Numbered from the stretch's first letter, positions 25,166 to 34,217 are shown. The stretch is 50,008 nucleotides of DNA from an uncultured Alphaproteobacteria bacterium (GCA_937891825.1 CALAHN010000088.1:1-50008), one strand, 5' to 3'. A program made the numbers and translations. The notes: generated by a model not told the origin, from the sequence alone.

Positions 25166-26179
25166 TTAGTCCTGATCCCTGGGCGGCTTTAGGCCTGCAT
25201 CCGTGCTGGCTGCAAGCTCGGCCGCCAGAGCGCTCAGGTCGGCGCTGGGCGGCTGCTCAAACTCAAGATACGCGTTTGACCGCGGATGTGCAAAGCCGAT
25301 GACGCCGGCATGCAGGGCCTGACGGCCGAAATTCAAGGCGGCGGACAAGCCTGGCTCGGGTAACTGGGCCTTTCGGTTGCGACTGATGCGCCCATAGAGC
25401 GGATCGCCGATCAACGGCCAGCCGGATTCCGTCATGTGGACACGGATTTGGTGGGTGCGGCCGGTTTCCAATTGACAGGTGATTTCGGACGCGCCGAAGC
25501 CGAAGACCCGGGCTACTTTGTAATGGGTGACGGCGGCCTTGCCGCCGGGCGTGATCGCCATGCGCTTTCGGTTCTTGGGGTCCCGGCCGATCGCCCCCTC
25601 GATCCGGCCGGCGCGCGGCGCGGGCGTGCCCCAGACATATGCCGTGTAGATGCGCCTGACCGTGTGCTGTGCAAACTGCACGGCCAAGCCATTGTGGGCA
25701 TGATCGTTCTTCGCGACGACCAGGAGGCCGCTGGTGTCCTTGTCGATCCGGTGGACGATCCCCGGCCGGCGCACCCCGCCGATGCCGGAGAGGCTGTCGC
25801 CGCAATGATGCAGCAGGGCGTTGACGAGGGTGCCGGTATAATTGCCGGGCGCCGGGTGCACGGTCAGCCCCGCCGGCTTGTCGATGACGATCAGATCGGC
25901 GTCCTCGTATATGACCGTGAGCGGAATGGCCTCCGGCTGCGGCTCGGCTTCAAGCGGCGGCGGCGGGACCGCGATATACACCTCGCCCGCCCGGACCTTG
26001 CTTGCCGGGATCAGCGGTTTCGCCTGGGGCGGATCGACCTGCACCGCTCCAGCCTGAATCAAGCTGATGACCCGCGCGCGGGAGAGATCGGGCCAGGCGT
26101 CCGCCAGAAAGCGGTCAAGCCGACCGCCGGCTGTCGTGTCGGAGACGACGGCAGTCAAAAGGGGCGGCGCATCGTCCAT
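25166..26179 (-). CDS. RluA-family 23S rRNA pseudouridine synthase (RluD type)
   Basis: 337 residues from ATG 26179; this start matches the family N-terminus, although earlier in-frame starts exist. S4 RNA-binding domain about 18-60 (GRLDRFLADAWPDLSRARVISLIQAGAV); catalytic domain with Asp146 in VHRIDKDTSGLLVVAK and the HQIRVHM motif in GRTHQIRVHMTESGWPLIGDPLYG. RluD makes pseudouridines in helix 69 of 23S rRNA; RluC is the alternative. The order rluD-rpoH on one strand is common in alphaproteobacteria. Confidence 0.9.
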   Translation of the reverse strand: MDDAPPLLTAVVSDTTAGGRLDRFLADAWPDLSRARVISLIQAGAVQVDPPQAKPLIPASKVRAGEVYIAVPPPPLEAEPQPEAIPLTVIYEDADLIVIDKPAGLTVHPAPGNYTGTLVNALLHHCGDSLSGIGGVRRPGIVHRIDKDTSGLLVVAKNDHAHNGLAVQFAQHTVRRIYTAYVWGTPAPRAGRIEGAIGRDPKNRKRMAITPGGKAAVTHYKVARVFGFGASEITCQLETGRTHQIRVHMTESGWPLIGDPLYGRISRNRKAQLPEPGLSAALNFGRQALHAGVIGFAHPRSNAYLEFEQPPSADLSALAAELAASTDAGLKPPRDQD

Positions 26180-26335
26180 GGCGATCAGTCCAATTCTTGG
26201 CCGCATTGCCGCGGCGCAGCGGTCGGCGAGCGGCAATCATTATCATGCCTTGCGGCAATTCGTTGGGTCGAAGGCGATTTAATGCAATCGGCGCTTCGCG
26301 TATAAGGCCCAAAGGTTTCGCGAGTTTCGAGGAAG

Positions 26336-26686
26336 ATGATGGCCTGGATCAAAGCGCTGGTAATCGGAATGGCCGTCCTCATCGTCGTCGGGTTCGTCGT
26401 TGTCGCCACAACGCTGATCAATCGCGCGAACGACACAAGCGAAGCCGATGCCGACGGCGCGTTCGTCCATGTCGAGGGTCCGCTCAGCGAACGCGAGGAC
26501 CGGTTCGACGAGCCGGTCATACGTCAGATCGGGCTCGCGCCTGGGGAAAGCCTCCTGGACGCCAGTCTAGACGGCGATGCGCTGCTCCTCCGCATCGCCG
26601 GGCCGCAGGGGACGCGACTTGAAGTGCGCGGCGTCCGGTCCGGGGCGCTCCTCGGTTCGTTCGAGGTCGTCGAGGCGGCGCAGTGA
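26336..26686 (+). CDS. Small single-pass membrane protein of unknown function
   Basis: 116 residues. One transmembrane helix (about 5-27, IKALVIGMAVLIVVGFVVVATTLI), then an acidic linker and a compact beta-rich segment (LAPGESLLDASLDGDALLLRIAG). It resembles the alphaproteobacterial DUF6476-type proteins found beside rluD-rpoH, but I name that only from memory of context. GAGGAAG lies directly before tandem ATG codons. Divergent from the pseudouridine synthase and overlapping the sigma-factor start by 4 bases (GTGA). Confidence 0.75.
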   Translation: MMAWIKALVIGMAVLIVVGFVVVATTLINRANDTSEADADGAFVHVEGPLSEREDRFDEPVIRQIGLAPGESLLDASLDGDALLLRIAGPQGTRLEVRGVRSGALLGSFEVVEAAQ

Positions 26687-27258
26687 CCGATCAGGACCCT
26701 GGCGCCGAACTGACGCCGGCCGCGCTTGCGGCCCTGGCGCAGGCTGTCGGCAAGTCAAAGGACAGGCAGGCGTTCGCGGTCCTGTTTCGGCATTTTGCGC
26801 CGCGGGTGAAAGCCTATATGCGCCGGCTCGGCGCTGACGACGCCGCGGCCGAGGAATTGATGCAGGAAGCCATGATCATGGTCTGGCGCCGCGCCCAGAC
26901 CTACGATCCCAAGCTGGCCGCGGTTTCGACCTGGGTGTTTACCATTGCCCGGAATAAGCGGATCGACGGCCTGCGCCGGATGGCGCGGCCGGAGATCGAT
27001 CCGAACGATCCGACCCTGATGCAAGACCCGACGCAGCCGGATGTCATCGTCAATCAGGCGGAAGCAGCGGCGAAGGTCAGGGCGGCGCTCGGCCGCTTGC
27101 CCGAAGAGCAGGCGGAGGCCATGCGCCTGGCCTATTACGAAGGCCTGACCCAATCGGAGATCGCGACCCGGCTGGATACGCCGCTCGGCACTGTCAAGTC
27201 GCGGATGCGGCTGGCGTTGCAACGCCTTCGCGACGCGCTGGATAGCGACGACGTCTGA
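26683..27258 (+). CDS. ECF-type RNA polymerase sigma factor
   Basis: 191 residues, GTG start overlapping the previous stop. Region 2 (about 30-96): FAVLFRHFAPRVKAYMRRLG, AAEELMQEAMIMVWRRAQTYDP and STWVFTIARNKRIDGLRR. Region 4 (about 135-185): LGRLPEEQAEAMRLAYYEGL and SEIATRLDTPLGTVKSRM. Group assignment resembles the EcfG-unrelated RpoE/ChrR-type factors that respond to singlet oxygen. Their usual cupin or zinc-binding anti-sigma gene does not follow: the next gene is on the opposite strand 24 bases away. Regulation may come from the co-transcribed membrane protein or from elsewhere. Confidence 0.92.
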   Translation: MTDQDPGAELTPAALAALAQAVGKSKDRQAFAVLFRHFAPRVKAYMRRLGADDAAAEELMQEAMIMVWRRAQTYDPKLAAVSTWVFTIARNKRIDGLRRMARPEIDPNDPTLMQDPTQPDVIVNQAEAAAKVRAALGRLPEEQAEAMRLAYYEGLTQSEIATRLDTPLGTVKSRMRLALQRLRDALDSDDV

Positions 27259-27282
27259 AGCTTGGCTGCACGCCTCGAGTCG

Positions 27283-28872
27283 CTAGCTGGCGCTTTCGAG
27301 GATGTAGCTGAGCAGCTGGCGGGGCGGCGCCCACGCGGGCACCGGCTCGACGCCGTGGAAAGACGTATCGGTCTTGAAGAAGCAGAACGCCGAGTTCGGG
27401 ACATAGGGCATCGTCGCGACGTTCAGGAACCGGTCGAACTTATGATGCGGGCCGCCAGGGCAGGCGAAGCCCGGCGCCTTTGGCAGATAGAGCGAGGTGC
27501 CGAGTTCGGGGCGATTGGCGTCTGTCGGGAGATAGAACAAGCTTGCGAGCACGCGCTTCGGACGGTCGGTATGCGGGCCAAGGGCGTATTTGCCAGCGTC
27601 GTTCAACAACATCGACGTCGTCGAGAAGCGCATCTGGCCGATGGTTTCGCCGAACCGCTCCGCCATTTGCGGCAGGAACTTTCGCAGCATGACGAGGGCG
27701 AAGCGCTCGGTCTGGAAGCCGGCGGCCAACGCGCGCCAGAAGTCGCCAAGTTCGCCCGGCAGGGCCTTCAAGCCGTCACCGCCGAATTCCAGGACGCTGC
27801 GGTTCGCCTCGGTATGGTCGCCAGCCGCCACCCAGCCGAGATCGGTGATCGGCGTGAAGAAGCTCGGCGCCGGCATCCGTGACAGCATCTCCTCATAGAA
27901 TGCTGGCGGGAACACCTGATCTGCATACCAGTAGGGCGTCGGGTCCAGATGGACCGGCGCCGCCGCGATCGCGGCCTCGACGGCTTCCATGGCGTCGGCG
28001 GCGGTCAGACCGGCCAGTTTCCTGCCAGCGGATGCAATCGTGGCTGGTCCCTTGCCTGAGAGCTTGAGGCCCAGGGCCGCGGCCGCGTCGGCATCCTTCC
28101 AGAAAATGATATTGCCCGCGCCCTTGAAGAAGCCTTCCTTCTGGAGCGAGGCTTCGCGCTGACGGTCATCGATGTGAAACCCAAGCTGCGCCATCTGCGT
28201 CAGAATTTCAGAATGCTCGTCGAGACGGCCGTTGATCTCGACCAGGACCGATTTCAGCGACGGGTTTTGCAGGGTTTCCGTCATGCCGGCGATGACGGCA
28301 TGCTCGAGGCCATCGACATCGATCTTGACGTGGGTCGGGGCGGGGATGACCCCAGCCGCGATCAATTCGTCGAGCGGGGCTGCGAAACAGCCCTGGCGGA
28401 AGGCCGGCGTCACTGCTTCCAGGTTCGGATCGATCGGCGCGCCGAAGGAATGGCAGGACCCGCCCGCCTCAAAGCGTTGCAGGTAGAAGCTGTCGAAGCC
28501 GGACCGTTCGGAGATCGCCATACAATAGGCGGAAATCTTCTCGGAGAGGCCGTTCAGGTGAATGTTCAGATTGAGCAAGCCGTAGTTCTGAGACTCCGGT
28601 TCGAAGGCGATCACCGATACGCCTCGTGTCTTCGCCGCCCAGATCGCGTACATCCCGACATTCGCGCCGACGTCGACGAGAATATCGCTGGCATCGAAGC
28701 TTTCGATCCAGGCAAGGGTGTCGCGTTCCTTCGAGAAGAACGTATCGACCCGCCACCTGGTGATCGGGTTCGGGGTCGCGTACCGAGCGAATCCGCCGGG
28801 AAAGGCGATGTCCGCGGCGCCTGCTGGCGTCTGGCTGGCGGGGGCGAGCGGGAGGGCGGAGGCTGCCTGCAT
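27283..28872 (-). CDS. FkbM-family methyltransferase fused to a 2-oxoglutarate/Fe(II) oxygenase-like domain
   Basis: 529 residues, about twice a stand-alone FkbM protein. Residues 60-260: SAM-dependent FkbM domain with motif I DVGANVGMYAIWAA (67-80), acidic AFEPESQNY (89-97) and the family KIDVDGLEHAVIAG (183-196). Residues 310-529: a dioxygenase-like fold with PHTDRPKR giving His434-x-Asp436, distal His506 in SFHGVEP and Arg518 in PPRQLLSYIL, the expected iron and 2-oxoglutarate ligands. A short Ala-rich linker (about 261-305) joins them. No signal peptide, so cytosolic. A natural guess is sequential modification of a glycan or small metabolite, but the substrate is unknown. Divergent from the TcuA-like operon with 127 bases between. 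Confidence 0.88.
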   Translation of the reverse strand: MQAASALPLAPASQTPAGAADIAFPGGFARYATPNPITRWRVDTFFSKERDTLAWIESFDASDILVDVGANVGMYAIWAAKTRGVSVIAFEPESQNYGLLNLNIHLNGLSEKISAYCMAISERSGFDSFYLQRFEAGGSCHSFGAPIDPNLEAVTPAFRQGCFAAPLDELIAAGVIPAPTHVKIDVDGLEHAVIAGMTETLQNPSLKSVLVEINGRLDEHSEILTQMAQLGFHIDDRQREASLQKEGFFKGAGNIIFWKDADAAAALGLKLSGKGPATIASAGRKLAGLTAADAMEAVEAAIAAAPVHLDPTPYWYADQVFPPAFYEEMLSRMPAPSFFTPITDLGWVAAGDHTEANRSVLEFGGDGLKALPGELGDFWRALAAGFQTERFALVMLRKFLPQMAERFGETIGQMRFSTTSMLLNDAGKYALGPHTDRPKRVLASLFYLPTDANRPELGTSLYLPKAPGFACPGGPHHKFDRFLNVATMPYVPNSAFCFFKTDTSFHGVEPVPAWAPPRQLLSYILESAS

Positions 28873-28975
28873 GAAACATTCCGATCATCAAAGGTCAGAA
28901 AGCCTAGCCACGGCATGGTTAAGAGGCGGTCAATACGGGCATGGGCTTGCGTGCCGTCGGGGATCGGCTAGCCTT

Positions 28976-28995
28976 CCCTCCCAAATCCAGGAGGG
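28976..28995 (+). promoter_or_regulatory. Hairpin masking the ribosome site of the TcuA-like gene
   Basis: CCCTCC (28976-28981) pairs perfectly with GGAGGG (28990-28995), loop of 8. The 3' arm is the Shine-Dalgarno of the gene starting at 29000. In RNA the hairpin would hide the ribosome site, so control of translation is possible. Confidence 0.4.
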
Positions 28996-28999
28996 CGCC

Positions 29000-30511
29000 A
29001 TGGCCAAGGCCAAATATGATGTCATCGTTGTCGGCGCCGGTAATGCCGCCTTGTGCGCCGCGATCTCCGCGCATGAGCACGGCGCCAAGGTGCTGGTGCT
29101 GGAGAAAGCGCCGGAGGAAGAGAAGGGCGGCAATTCGTACTTCACGGCGGGCGGTTTCCGGTTCGTCCATACCGGTTTGGACGATGTCCGTCAGGATGTC
29201 CTCGTCGACATGAGCGACGAGGAAGCTGGCAAGATGATCCTGCCGAGCCACGACAAGCAGTTTTTCTACGATACCTTGATGAAAGTGACGCGCGGCCAGT
29301 CGAATGAGGATCTGGCCTGGACCTTGATCGACGGGTCCCGTCCGGCGATGGCGTGGCTCAGGAAGAACGGCGTCCGCTTCATTCCGATGTACGGCCGCCA
29401 GTCCTATGAGGTCGAGGGCAAGCAGCATTTCTATGGCGGCGTGAATATCGAAGCTGTCGGAGGCGGCGCCGGGCTCGTTGAGTTTCTGTTGAAGCGCTGC
29501 ACGGACCTCGGCATCGAAATCCGCTATGGCACGGGCGCCACGGAACTGCATCAGGACGACAATTATCGCATCCATGGGCTGACAGTCAGAGCGCCGGGCG
29601 GCTACGAGGATATCGCCTGCAAGGCGGTCATCCTGGCGTGCGGCGGCTTCGAATCGAACCCGGAAATGCGGGTGCGCTACCTGGGGCAGGGCTGGGACCT
29701 GGCGCGGGTGCGCGGCACCCGACACAATACCGGCGACGGCATCCAGATGGCGCTGGATATCGGCGCGGTGCCGTATGGCAACTGGTCCGGCTGCCATTCC
29801 GTCGGCTGGGACATTTCCGCGCCGCCATTCGGCGACCGATGGGTGCTCGATAATTTCCAGAAACATTCCTATCCGCTCGGCATCATGGTCAACGTCAACG
29901 GCGAGCGCTTCGTTGACGAGGGCGAGGACTATCGGAACCTGACCTATGTCCGCTTCGGCAAGGCGATCATGAGCCAGCCTAACTACACGGCCGTCCAGAT
30001 CTTCGATCAGAAGACGGAATACCGCCTGCGCGACGAGTACCGGATCAAGCAAGTAACGCGGGTCCAGGCCGACACGATTGAGGAACTTGCGAAAGGCTTG
30101 GACATCCCGGCCGAACGCCTGAAGCGCACCATTGAGGAGTATAACGCCGCCTGTCCGGACCAGGCCGCCATCGACGCGAACTACAATCCCGCGATCCTGG
30201 ACGGGATCGGCACCAAGGGCATCTATCCGGCGAAGTCGAACTGGGCCTTGCCGATCGACAAGCCCCCTTATGTCGCTTTCGTCACGACGACGGGCGTGAC
30301 GTTCACCTTCGGCGGCCTCAAGATTGACGACAAGAATGCGGTGCAGGATCTGGCCGACCGGCCGATCCCTGGCCTCTTTGCGGCGGGGGAACTCGTCGGC
30401 GGCTTGTTCTATGAGAATTATCCGGGCGGCACGGGCTTGATGTCAGGGTCTGTCTTCGGGCGCCGGGCCGGACAACATGCGGCCGAGCACGCCCGCCAAT
30501 CCAACGCTTAA
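29000..30511 (+). CDS. tcuA: FAD-dependent dehydrogenase, tricarballylate dehydrogenase (TcuA)-like
   Basis: 503 residues from ATG 29000 with GGAGGG 4 bases before it; a longer reading frame upstream has no support. FAD-binding VVGAGNAALCAA (10-21), EKAPEEEKGGNSYFTAGGFRF (about 33-54, typical of TcuA), and the second FAD motif GLFAAGELVGGLFYENYPGGTG near the C-terminus. It belongs to the fumarate reductase/succinate dehydrogenase flavoprotein superfamily. TcuA oxidises tricarballylate to cis-aconitate with TcuB as electron acceptor; no tcuB or tcuC is nearby, so the substrate here may differ. First gene of a probable five-gene run. Confidence 0.85.
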   Translation: MAKAKYDVIVVGAGNAALCAAISAHEHGAKVLVLEKAPEEEKGGNSYFTAGGFRFVHTGLDDVRQDVLVDMSDEEAGKMILPSHDKQFFYDTLMKVTRGQSNEDLAWTLIDGSRPAMAWLRKNGVRFIPMYGRQSYEVEGKQHFYGGVNIEAVGGGAGLVEFLLKRCTDLGIEIRYGTGATELHQDDNYRIHGLTVRAPGGYEDIACKAVILACGGFESNPEMRVRYLGQGWDLARVRGTRHNTGDGIQMALDIGAVPYGNWSGCHSVGWDISAPPFGDRWVLDNFQKHSYPLGIMVNVNGERFVDEGEDYRNLTYVRFGKAIMSQPNYTAVQIFDQKTEYRLRDEYRIKQVTRVQADTIEELAKGLDIPAERLKRTIEEYNAACPDQAAIDANYNPAILDGIGTKGIYPAKSNWALPIDKPPYVAFVTTTGVTFTFGGLKIDDKNAVQDLADRPIPGLFAAGELVGGLFYENYPGGTGLMSGSVFGRRAGQHAAEHARQSNA

Positions 30512-30536
30512 CGCACGCGAACAACAGGAAACAGGC

Positions 30537-31433
30537 ATGAGCGATCAATCTAAACTGGGCTTCGTCGGCGTCGGAGTCATGGGCGAGAAGATGTGCCGCA
30601 ATCTGGTCCAGAAATCGAAGCGGCCGGTGCTGGCGTTCGACCAGATGCCCGCGCCTTTGCAGCGGCTTTCCGAACACGGGGTCGAAGCGGCGAACAGTCT
30701 GGCGGACGTCATGGCGCGGAGCGATATTGTTTTCCTGTCGTTGCCGGGCGAGCCGCAGGTCCGTGAGGTCGTTCTGGGCCCGAACGGGCTCCTGGCCCAT
30801 GCGAAGCCGGGCCAGATCATTGTCGATTGCTCGACCTGCCCGGTCAGGCTCGCTCAGGAAATCGACGTCGCCGCGAAAGCCAAGGGCGTGCGTTTCCTCG
30901 ACGCCCCGGTCGCGCGCGGCGTCACGGCGGCCGAAAACGGCACGCTGAACTTCATGGTCGGCGGCGAGGCCGGCGATTTCGCCGAGATCGAACCATTCCT
31001 GAAATGCATGGGCGGCGACATAACGCTTTGCGGCGCCGCTGGCGCTGGCCAGGCGGTGAAGCTGATGAACAACATGATAGTGGTGCAGACCGTGCGCGCC
31101 ATCGCCGAAGCCTTGAAGGTGGCGCAGGAGTCCGGCGCCGTCGACGGCAAGGTCCTGTTCGAAACCCTGACGACAGGCTCCGCCGACAGCTTCGTGCTGC
31201 GCAATCACGGCATCAAGAGCATGCTGCCCGGCACGCATCCGGCGCAGACCTTCCCCGTCAAGTATATCAAGAAGGATTTGAGCTACGCGCTTGAGCTTGC
31301 TGAATCCTGCGGCGTCGTGATGACCGGCGCCGAGACGACGATGGATCTGCTGAACCGCGCCGACGCCATGGATTTCGGCGATCGCTACTACACGATCATC
31401 ATCGACGCCCTGGAACAGCGAGGCAAAGCTTGA
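30537..31433 (+). CDS. NAD(P)-dependent beta-hydroxyacid dehydrogenase (HIBADH family)
   Basis: 298 residues from ATG 30537 with AGGA about 7 bases before. Rossmann motif GFVGVGVMGEKM (8-19), substrate loop DCSTCPVRLAQEI (97-109), VxRGV-type segment, and catalytic Lys175 in GAGQAVKLMNNM. The family oxidises or reduces 3-hydroxyisobutyrate, tartronate semialdehyde and similar compounds. Its gene follows the TcuA-like gene by 25 bases and precedes the metallo-hydrolase by 3, implying one transcript and linked reactions. Confidence 0.9.
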   Translation: MSDQSKLGFVGVGVMGEKMCRNLVQKSKRPVLAFDQMPAPLQRLSEHGVEAANSLADVMARSDIVFLSLPGEPQVREVVLGPNGLLAHAKPGQIIVDCSTCPVRLAQEIDVAAKAKGVRFLDAPVARGVTAAENGTLNFMVGGEAGDFAEIEPFLKCMGGDITLCGAAGAGQAVKLMNNMIVVQTVRAIAEALKVAQESGAVDGKVLFETLTTGSADSFVLRNHGIKSMLPGTHPAQTFPVKYIKKDLSYALELAESCGVVMTGAETTMDLLNRADAMDFGDRYYTIIIDALEQRGKA

Positions 31434-31436
31434 GCC

Positions 31437-32249
31437 ATGAGCGATATCTGGAAAATTTACGGCATCCGCTACACGGTCCAGCCGACCCGGCCGGCGAGCA
31501 AAACCTTCATCTGGGGCGATCCGGAGGAGGAGACCGGCGGGCTCGACTATTATTCCTGGGTGCTCACGTCGAATGACCGGGCCATCGTGGTCGATACCGG
31601 CGCTGGCGAGCGCAAGGTCAAATCGGCGCCCGGGCGGAATTGGCTCGCGCCGCCGACCGACGCTTTGAAGCAATTGGGCGTCGACCCGGCGCATGTCGAG
31701 GATGTGATCCTGTCCCATGCCCACTGGGACCATGTCGGCGATCTTGGCGCGTTTCCGAAGGCGCGCTTCTACATGAACGACCTGGAGATGGAATCGATCA
31801 CCGGTCCGGATATGACCTACCACCTGTTGCGCGAGCCCTATCACGGCGATGAGACGGCGCAGATCGCGGGGTTGGTTTACGAAGACCGTCTGACCTTCCT
31901 TTCCGGCGACGGCACGTTCGCGCCGGGCATCGACTACACCCTGATCGGCGGTCACAGCGCCGGCCAACTGGCGTTGACCGTCAACACCGAGCGCGGGCCG
32001 GTCGTGCTCGCGACCGATGCCATTCACTTCTGGCAGGAAGTCGAGCAGGAGCGCGCCTTCATCGTGTTCCATGACCTGCGCAAGATGCTGGCGGGCTACC
32101 GCAAGCTCAATCGAATGGTCGGCGGCGATCTTGGCCGTTTGCTGCCGGGGCATGACCCGTTGGTGAAGAGCCGCTATCCGGTCGTCGCGACCCATGCCGA
32201 CGGCTCCCCCTTTATCCTCGACCTGGGGGCCGCTCCGATATCCTGGTGA
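31437..32249 (+). CDS. Metallo-beta-lactamase-fold hydrolase (lactonase-like)
   Basis: 270 residues. The metal site is clear: His94-x-His96-x-Asp98-His99 in LSHAHWDHVGD, a further His in GGHSAGQL, Asp in LATDAIH and His in PGHDPLV. The layout matches the group labelled N-acyl-homoserine lactonase, but the family is broad and members often act on other lactones or thioesters. No quorum-sensing gene is in view, so signal degradation is not supported. In its operon a role in opening a lactone made by the neighbouring dehydrogenases is plausible. No signal peptide. Confidence 0.87.
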   Translation: MSDIWKIYGIRYTVQPTRPASKTFIWGDPEEETGGLDYYSWVLTSNDRAIVVDTGAGERKVKSAPGRNWLAPPTDALKQLGVDPAHVEDVILSHAHWDHVGDLGAFPKARFYMNDLEMESITGPDMTYHLLREPYHGDETAQIAGLVYEDRLTFLSGDGTFAPGIDYTLIGGHSAGQLALTVNTERGPVVLATDAIHFWQEVEQERAFIVFHDLRKMLAGYRKLNRMVGGDLGRLLPGHDPLVKSRYPVVATHADGSPFILDLGAAPISW

Positions 32250-32372
32250 CCCTTGGACATTGCCTAAACTGCCGCCAAGCCTTTATAGATGCCTCACATG
32301 CAATGCGCCGGCGGCCTCGCAAGGGGCGGAAAGAGAGCGCATTTTTGAACAGGGCAGTCGGGACGAATAGCG

Positions 32373-33242
32373 ATGGAAGCAAACCGTGTCGTCGAAGCGG
32401 TTGATCTGAAGATTCACTTTCCGTTAGAGGACACGACCGTCAAGGCGGTCGATGGCGTGAGCTTTCATATCGACCGCGGCGAAACGCTGGCGGTCGTCGG
32501 CGAATCCGGTTCCGGGAAGTCCGTGACCGCCATGGGCTTGATGCGGCTGAACGATTATGCGGGCGGCCGTATTGTCGGCGGCACGGCGCTTCTGCGGCAG
32601 CCGTCCGGCGCCATTGTTGATCTGGTCACGTCCGACCAGGACGAGATGCGGAAAATTCGCGGCAACAATATCTCGATGATCTTCCAGGAGCCGATGACCT
32701 CGCTCAACCCGGTCTACACGGTCGGTTTCCAGATCATGGAAACGATCATGCTGCACCAGCACAAGACCGAGGACGAAGCGCGGAAGATCGCATTCGACAT
32801 GCTGGAGCTGGTGCGCATCCCGGAACCGGCGAAGCAATTGCTGCAATATCCCCATCATCTGTCCGGCGGCATGCGCCAGCGGGTAATGATCGCGATGGCA
32901 TTGGCCTGCCGGCCCGATCTCTTGATCGCCGATGAGCCGACGACAGCGTTGGACGTGACGATCCAGGCGCAAATCCTCGATCTTATCCGGCATCTCCAGA
33001 AGGAGATCGGCATGGCGGTCATGTTCATCACCCATGACATGGGCGTCGTCGCCGAAATGGCGGATCGCGTCATGGTGATGTATCGCGGCCATATGGTGGA
33101 GGACGGCACGGTCGATCGGATTTTCCATGCGCCCGAGCATCCCTATACCAAGGCGCTGCTGAACGCCGTGCCGAAGCTTGGCAGTATGCGGGGCAAATCT
33201 GCGCCGGAGCCATTCCCAGACGTTTCAATCGACGCGGCTTAA
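32373..33242 (+). CDS. Peptide/nickel-type ABC transporter ATPase (OppD/GsiA N-half type)
   Basis: 289 residues. Walker A GESGSGKS (43-50), Q-loop [11 protein letters not shown], signature [15 protein letters not shown], Walker [15 protein letters not shown] and H-loop FITHDMGVV. The C-terminal [14 protein letters not shown] stretch is typical of the Opp/Dpp group. Gap of 123 bases from the hydrolase gene is the widest in this run, so it may have its own promoter. Its permease and binding protein are not in the window. Confidence 0.93.
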   Translation: MEANRVVEAVDLKIHFPLEDTTVKAVDGVSFHIDRGETLAVVGESGSGKSVTAMGLMRLNDYAGGRIVGGTALLRQPSGAIVDLVTSDQDEMRKIRGNNISMIFQEPMTSLNPVYTVGFQIMETIMLHQHKTEDEARKIAFDMLELVRIPEPAKQLLQYPHHLSGGMRQRVMIAMALACRPDLLIADEPTTALDVTIQAQILDLIRHLQKEIGMAVMFITHDMGVVAEMADRVMVMYRGHMVEDGTVDRIFHAPEHPYTKALLNAVPKLGSMRGKSAPEPFPDVSIDAA

Positions 33243-33258
33243 GGCAGGACCTCAGATC

Positions 33259-34191
33259 ATGCAGCAAGCGCCCGTCGAACCGATCATCGAGGCCCGTAAT
33301 CTCACCACCCGGTTTGACATCAAATCCGGCATGTTCGGCCGCATTTCCGGCCGCGTGCATGCTGTCGAGAATGTCAGCTTCCACGTTGAGCCGCGCGAGA
33401 CGCTCTCGCTCGTCGGGGAGAGCGGCTGCGGCAAGTCGACCACCGGCCGCTCGCTCCTGAAGCTGGTGCAGCCGACCAGCGGCAAGGTGTTGTTCGAGGG
33501 ATCGGACATCACGCACTACTCATCGGCGAAAATGCGGACGATCCGTCCCCGGCTGCAGATGATCTTCCAGGATCCGTTCGCCAGCCTGAACCCGCGCCTC
33601 ACCGCCGGCGCCGCCATCGCCGAGCCGATGCGCGTGCACGGCATCGCGTCGGGATCGGAGTTGAAGGACCGGGTGGCGGAACTGCTGAAGCGCTGCGGCC
33701 TCCCGCCGGAATACGCTCAACGCTTCCCCCATGAGTTCTCCGGCGGCCAGCGCCAGCGCATCTGCATCGCCCGCGCGCTTGGCCTGAACCCGCGCATGAT
33801 CGTCGCCGACGAAGCCGTTTCGGCCCTGGACGTGACCATCAAGGCCCAGGTCATCAATCTGATGATGGAGCTTCAGGACGAATTCGGCATCGCCTTCCTG
33901 TTCATCTCCCACGACATGGCCGTGGTCGAGCGCATCAGCCACCGGGTCGCGGTGATGTATCTTGGCCAGATCGTGGAGATGGGCTCACGGTCCGCAGTCT
34001 TCGAAAACCCGACCCATCCCTACACGAAGAAGCTTCTGGCGGCGGTTCCCGTCGCCGATCCGCGCGCCCGCAATCTCGGCCGGGCCCTGATCGCCGAGGA
34101 AATTCCAAGCCCGGTGAAGCCCGTCGGCTTTGTGCCGAAGCTCGAGGACCTGATCGAGGTGACGCCAGGCCATTTCGTGATGCCGCACTGA
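33259..34191 (+). CDS. Peptide/nickel-type ABC transporter ATPase (OppF/GsiA C-half type)
   Basis: 310 residues from ATG 33259, 16 bases after the first ATPase. Walker [10 protein letters not shown] (53-61), [11 protein letters not shown], signature [15 protein letters not shown], Walker [16 protein letters not shown]-loop FISHDMAVV, and the Opp-type tail [12 protein letters not shown]. Walker B has Glu-Ala (DEAVS) instead of Glu-Pro, common for OppF. Together with the gene before it forms the heterodimeric ATPase pair of a solute importer whose membrane parts lie elsewhere. Confidence 0.93.
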   Translation: MQQAPVEPIIEARNLTTRFDIKSGMFGRISGRVHAVENVSFHVEPRETLSLVGESGCGKSTTGRSLLKLVQPTSGKVLFEGSDITHYSSAKMRTIRPRLQMIFQDPFASLNPRLTAGAAIAEPMRVHGIASGSELKDRVAELLKRCGLPPEYAQRFPHEFSGGQRQRICIARALGLNPRMIVADEAVSALDVTIKAQVINLMMELQDEFGIAFLFISHDMAVVERISHRVAVMYLGQIVEMGSRSAVFENPTHPYTKKLLAAVPVADPRARNLGRALIAEEIPSPVKPVGFVPKLEDLIEVTPGHFVMPH

Positions 34192-34217
34192 CCGAAGCCC
34201 GCCGAACGCCCTTCGGC
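34192..34217 (+). terminator. Small hairpin after the second ATPase gene
   Basis: GCCGAA (34201-34206) and TTCGGC (34212-34217) pair with a 5-base loop, starting 10 bases after the stop; an overlapping CCGAAG/CTTCGG pairing is also possible. No T-run, so weak as a terminator. It separates the accessory operon from hisG. Confidence 0.3.

Noticed and set aside
30318-32195. 625-codon open frame on the - strand opposite the TcuA/HIBADH/hydrolase genes
   Set aside because: It runs antisense across three clear genes and lacks motifs; an effect of high GC at third positions.
31437-32249. Quorum-quenching N-acyl-homoserine lactonase call
   Set aside because: The metal motif is shared by the whole superfamily and no LuxI/LuxR-type gene is seen; operon context points to metabolism.
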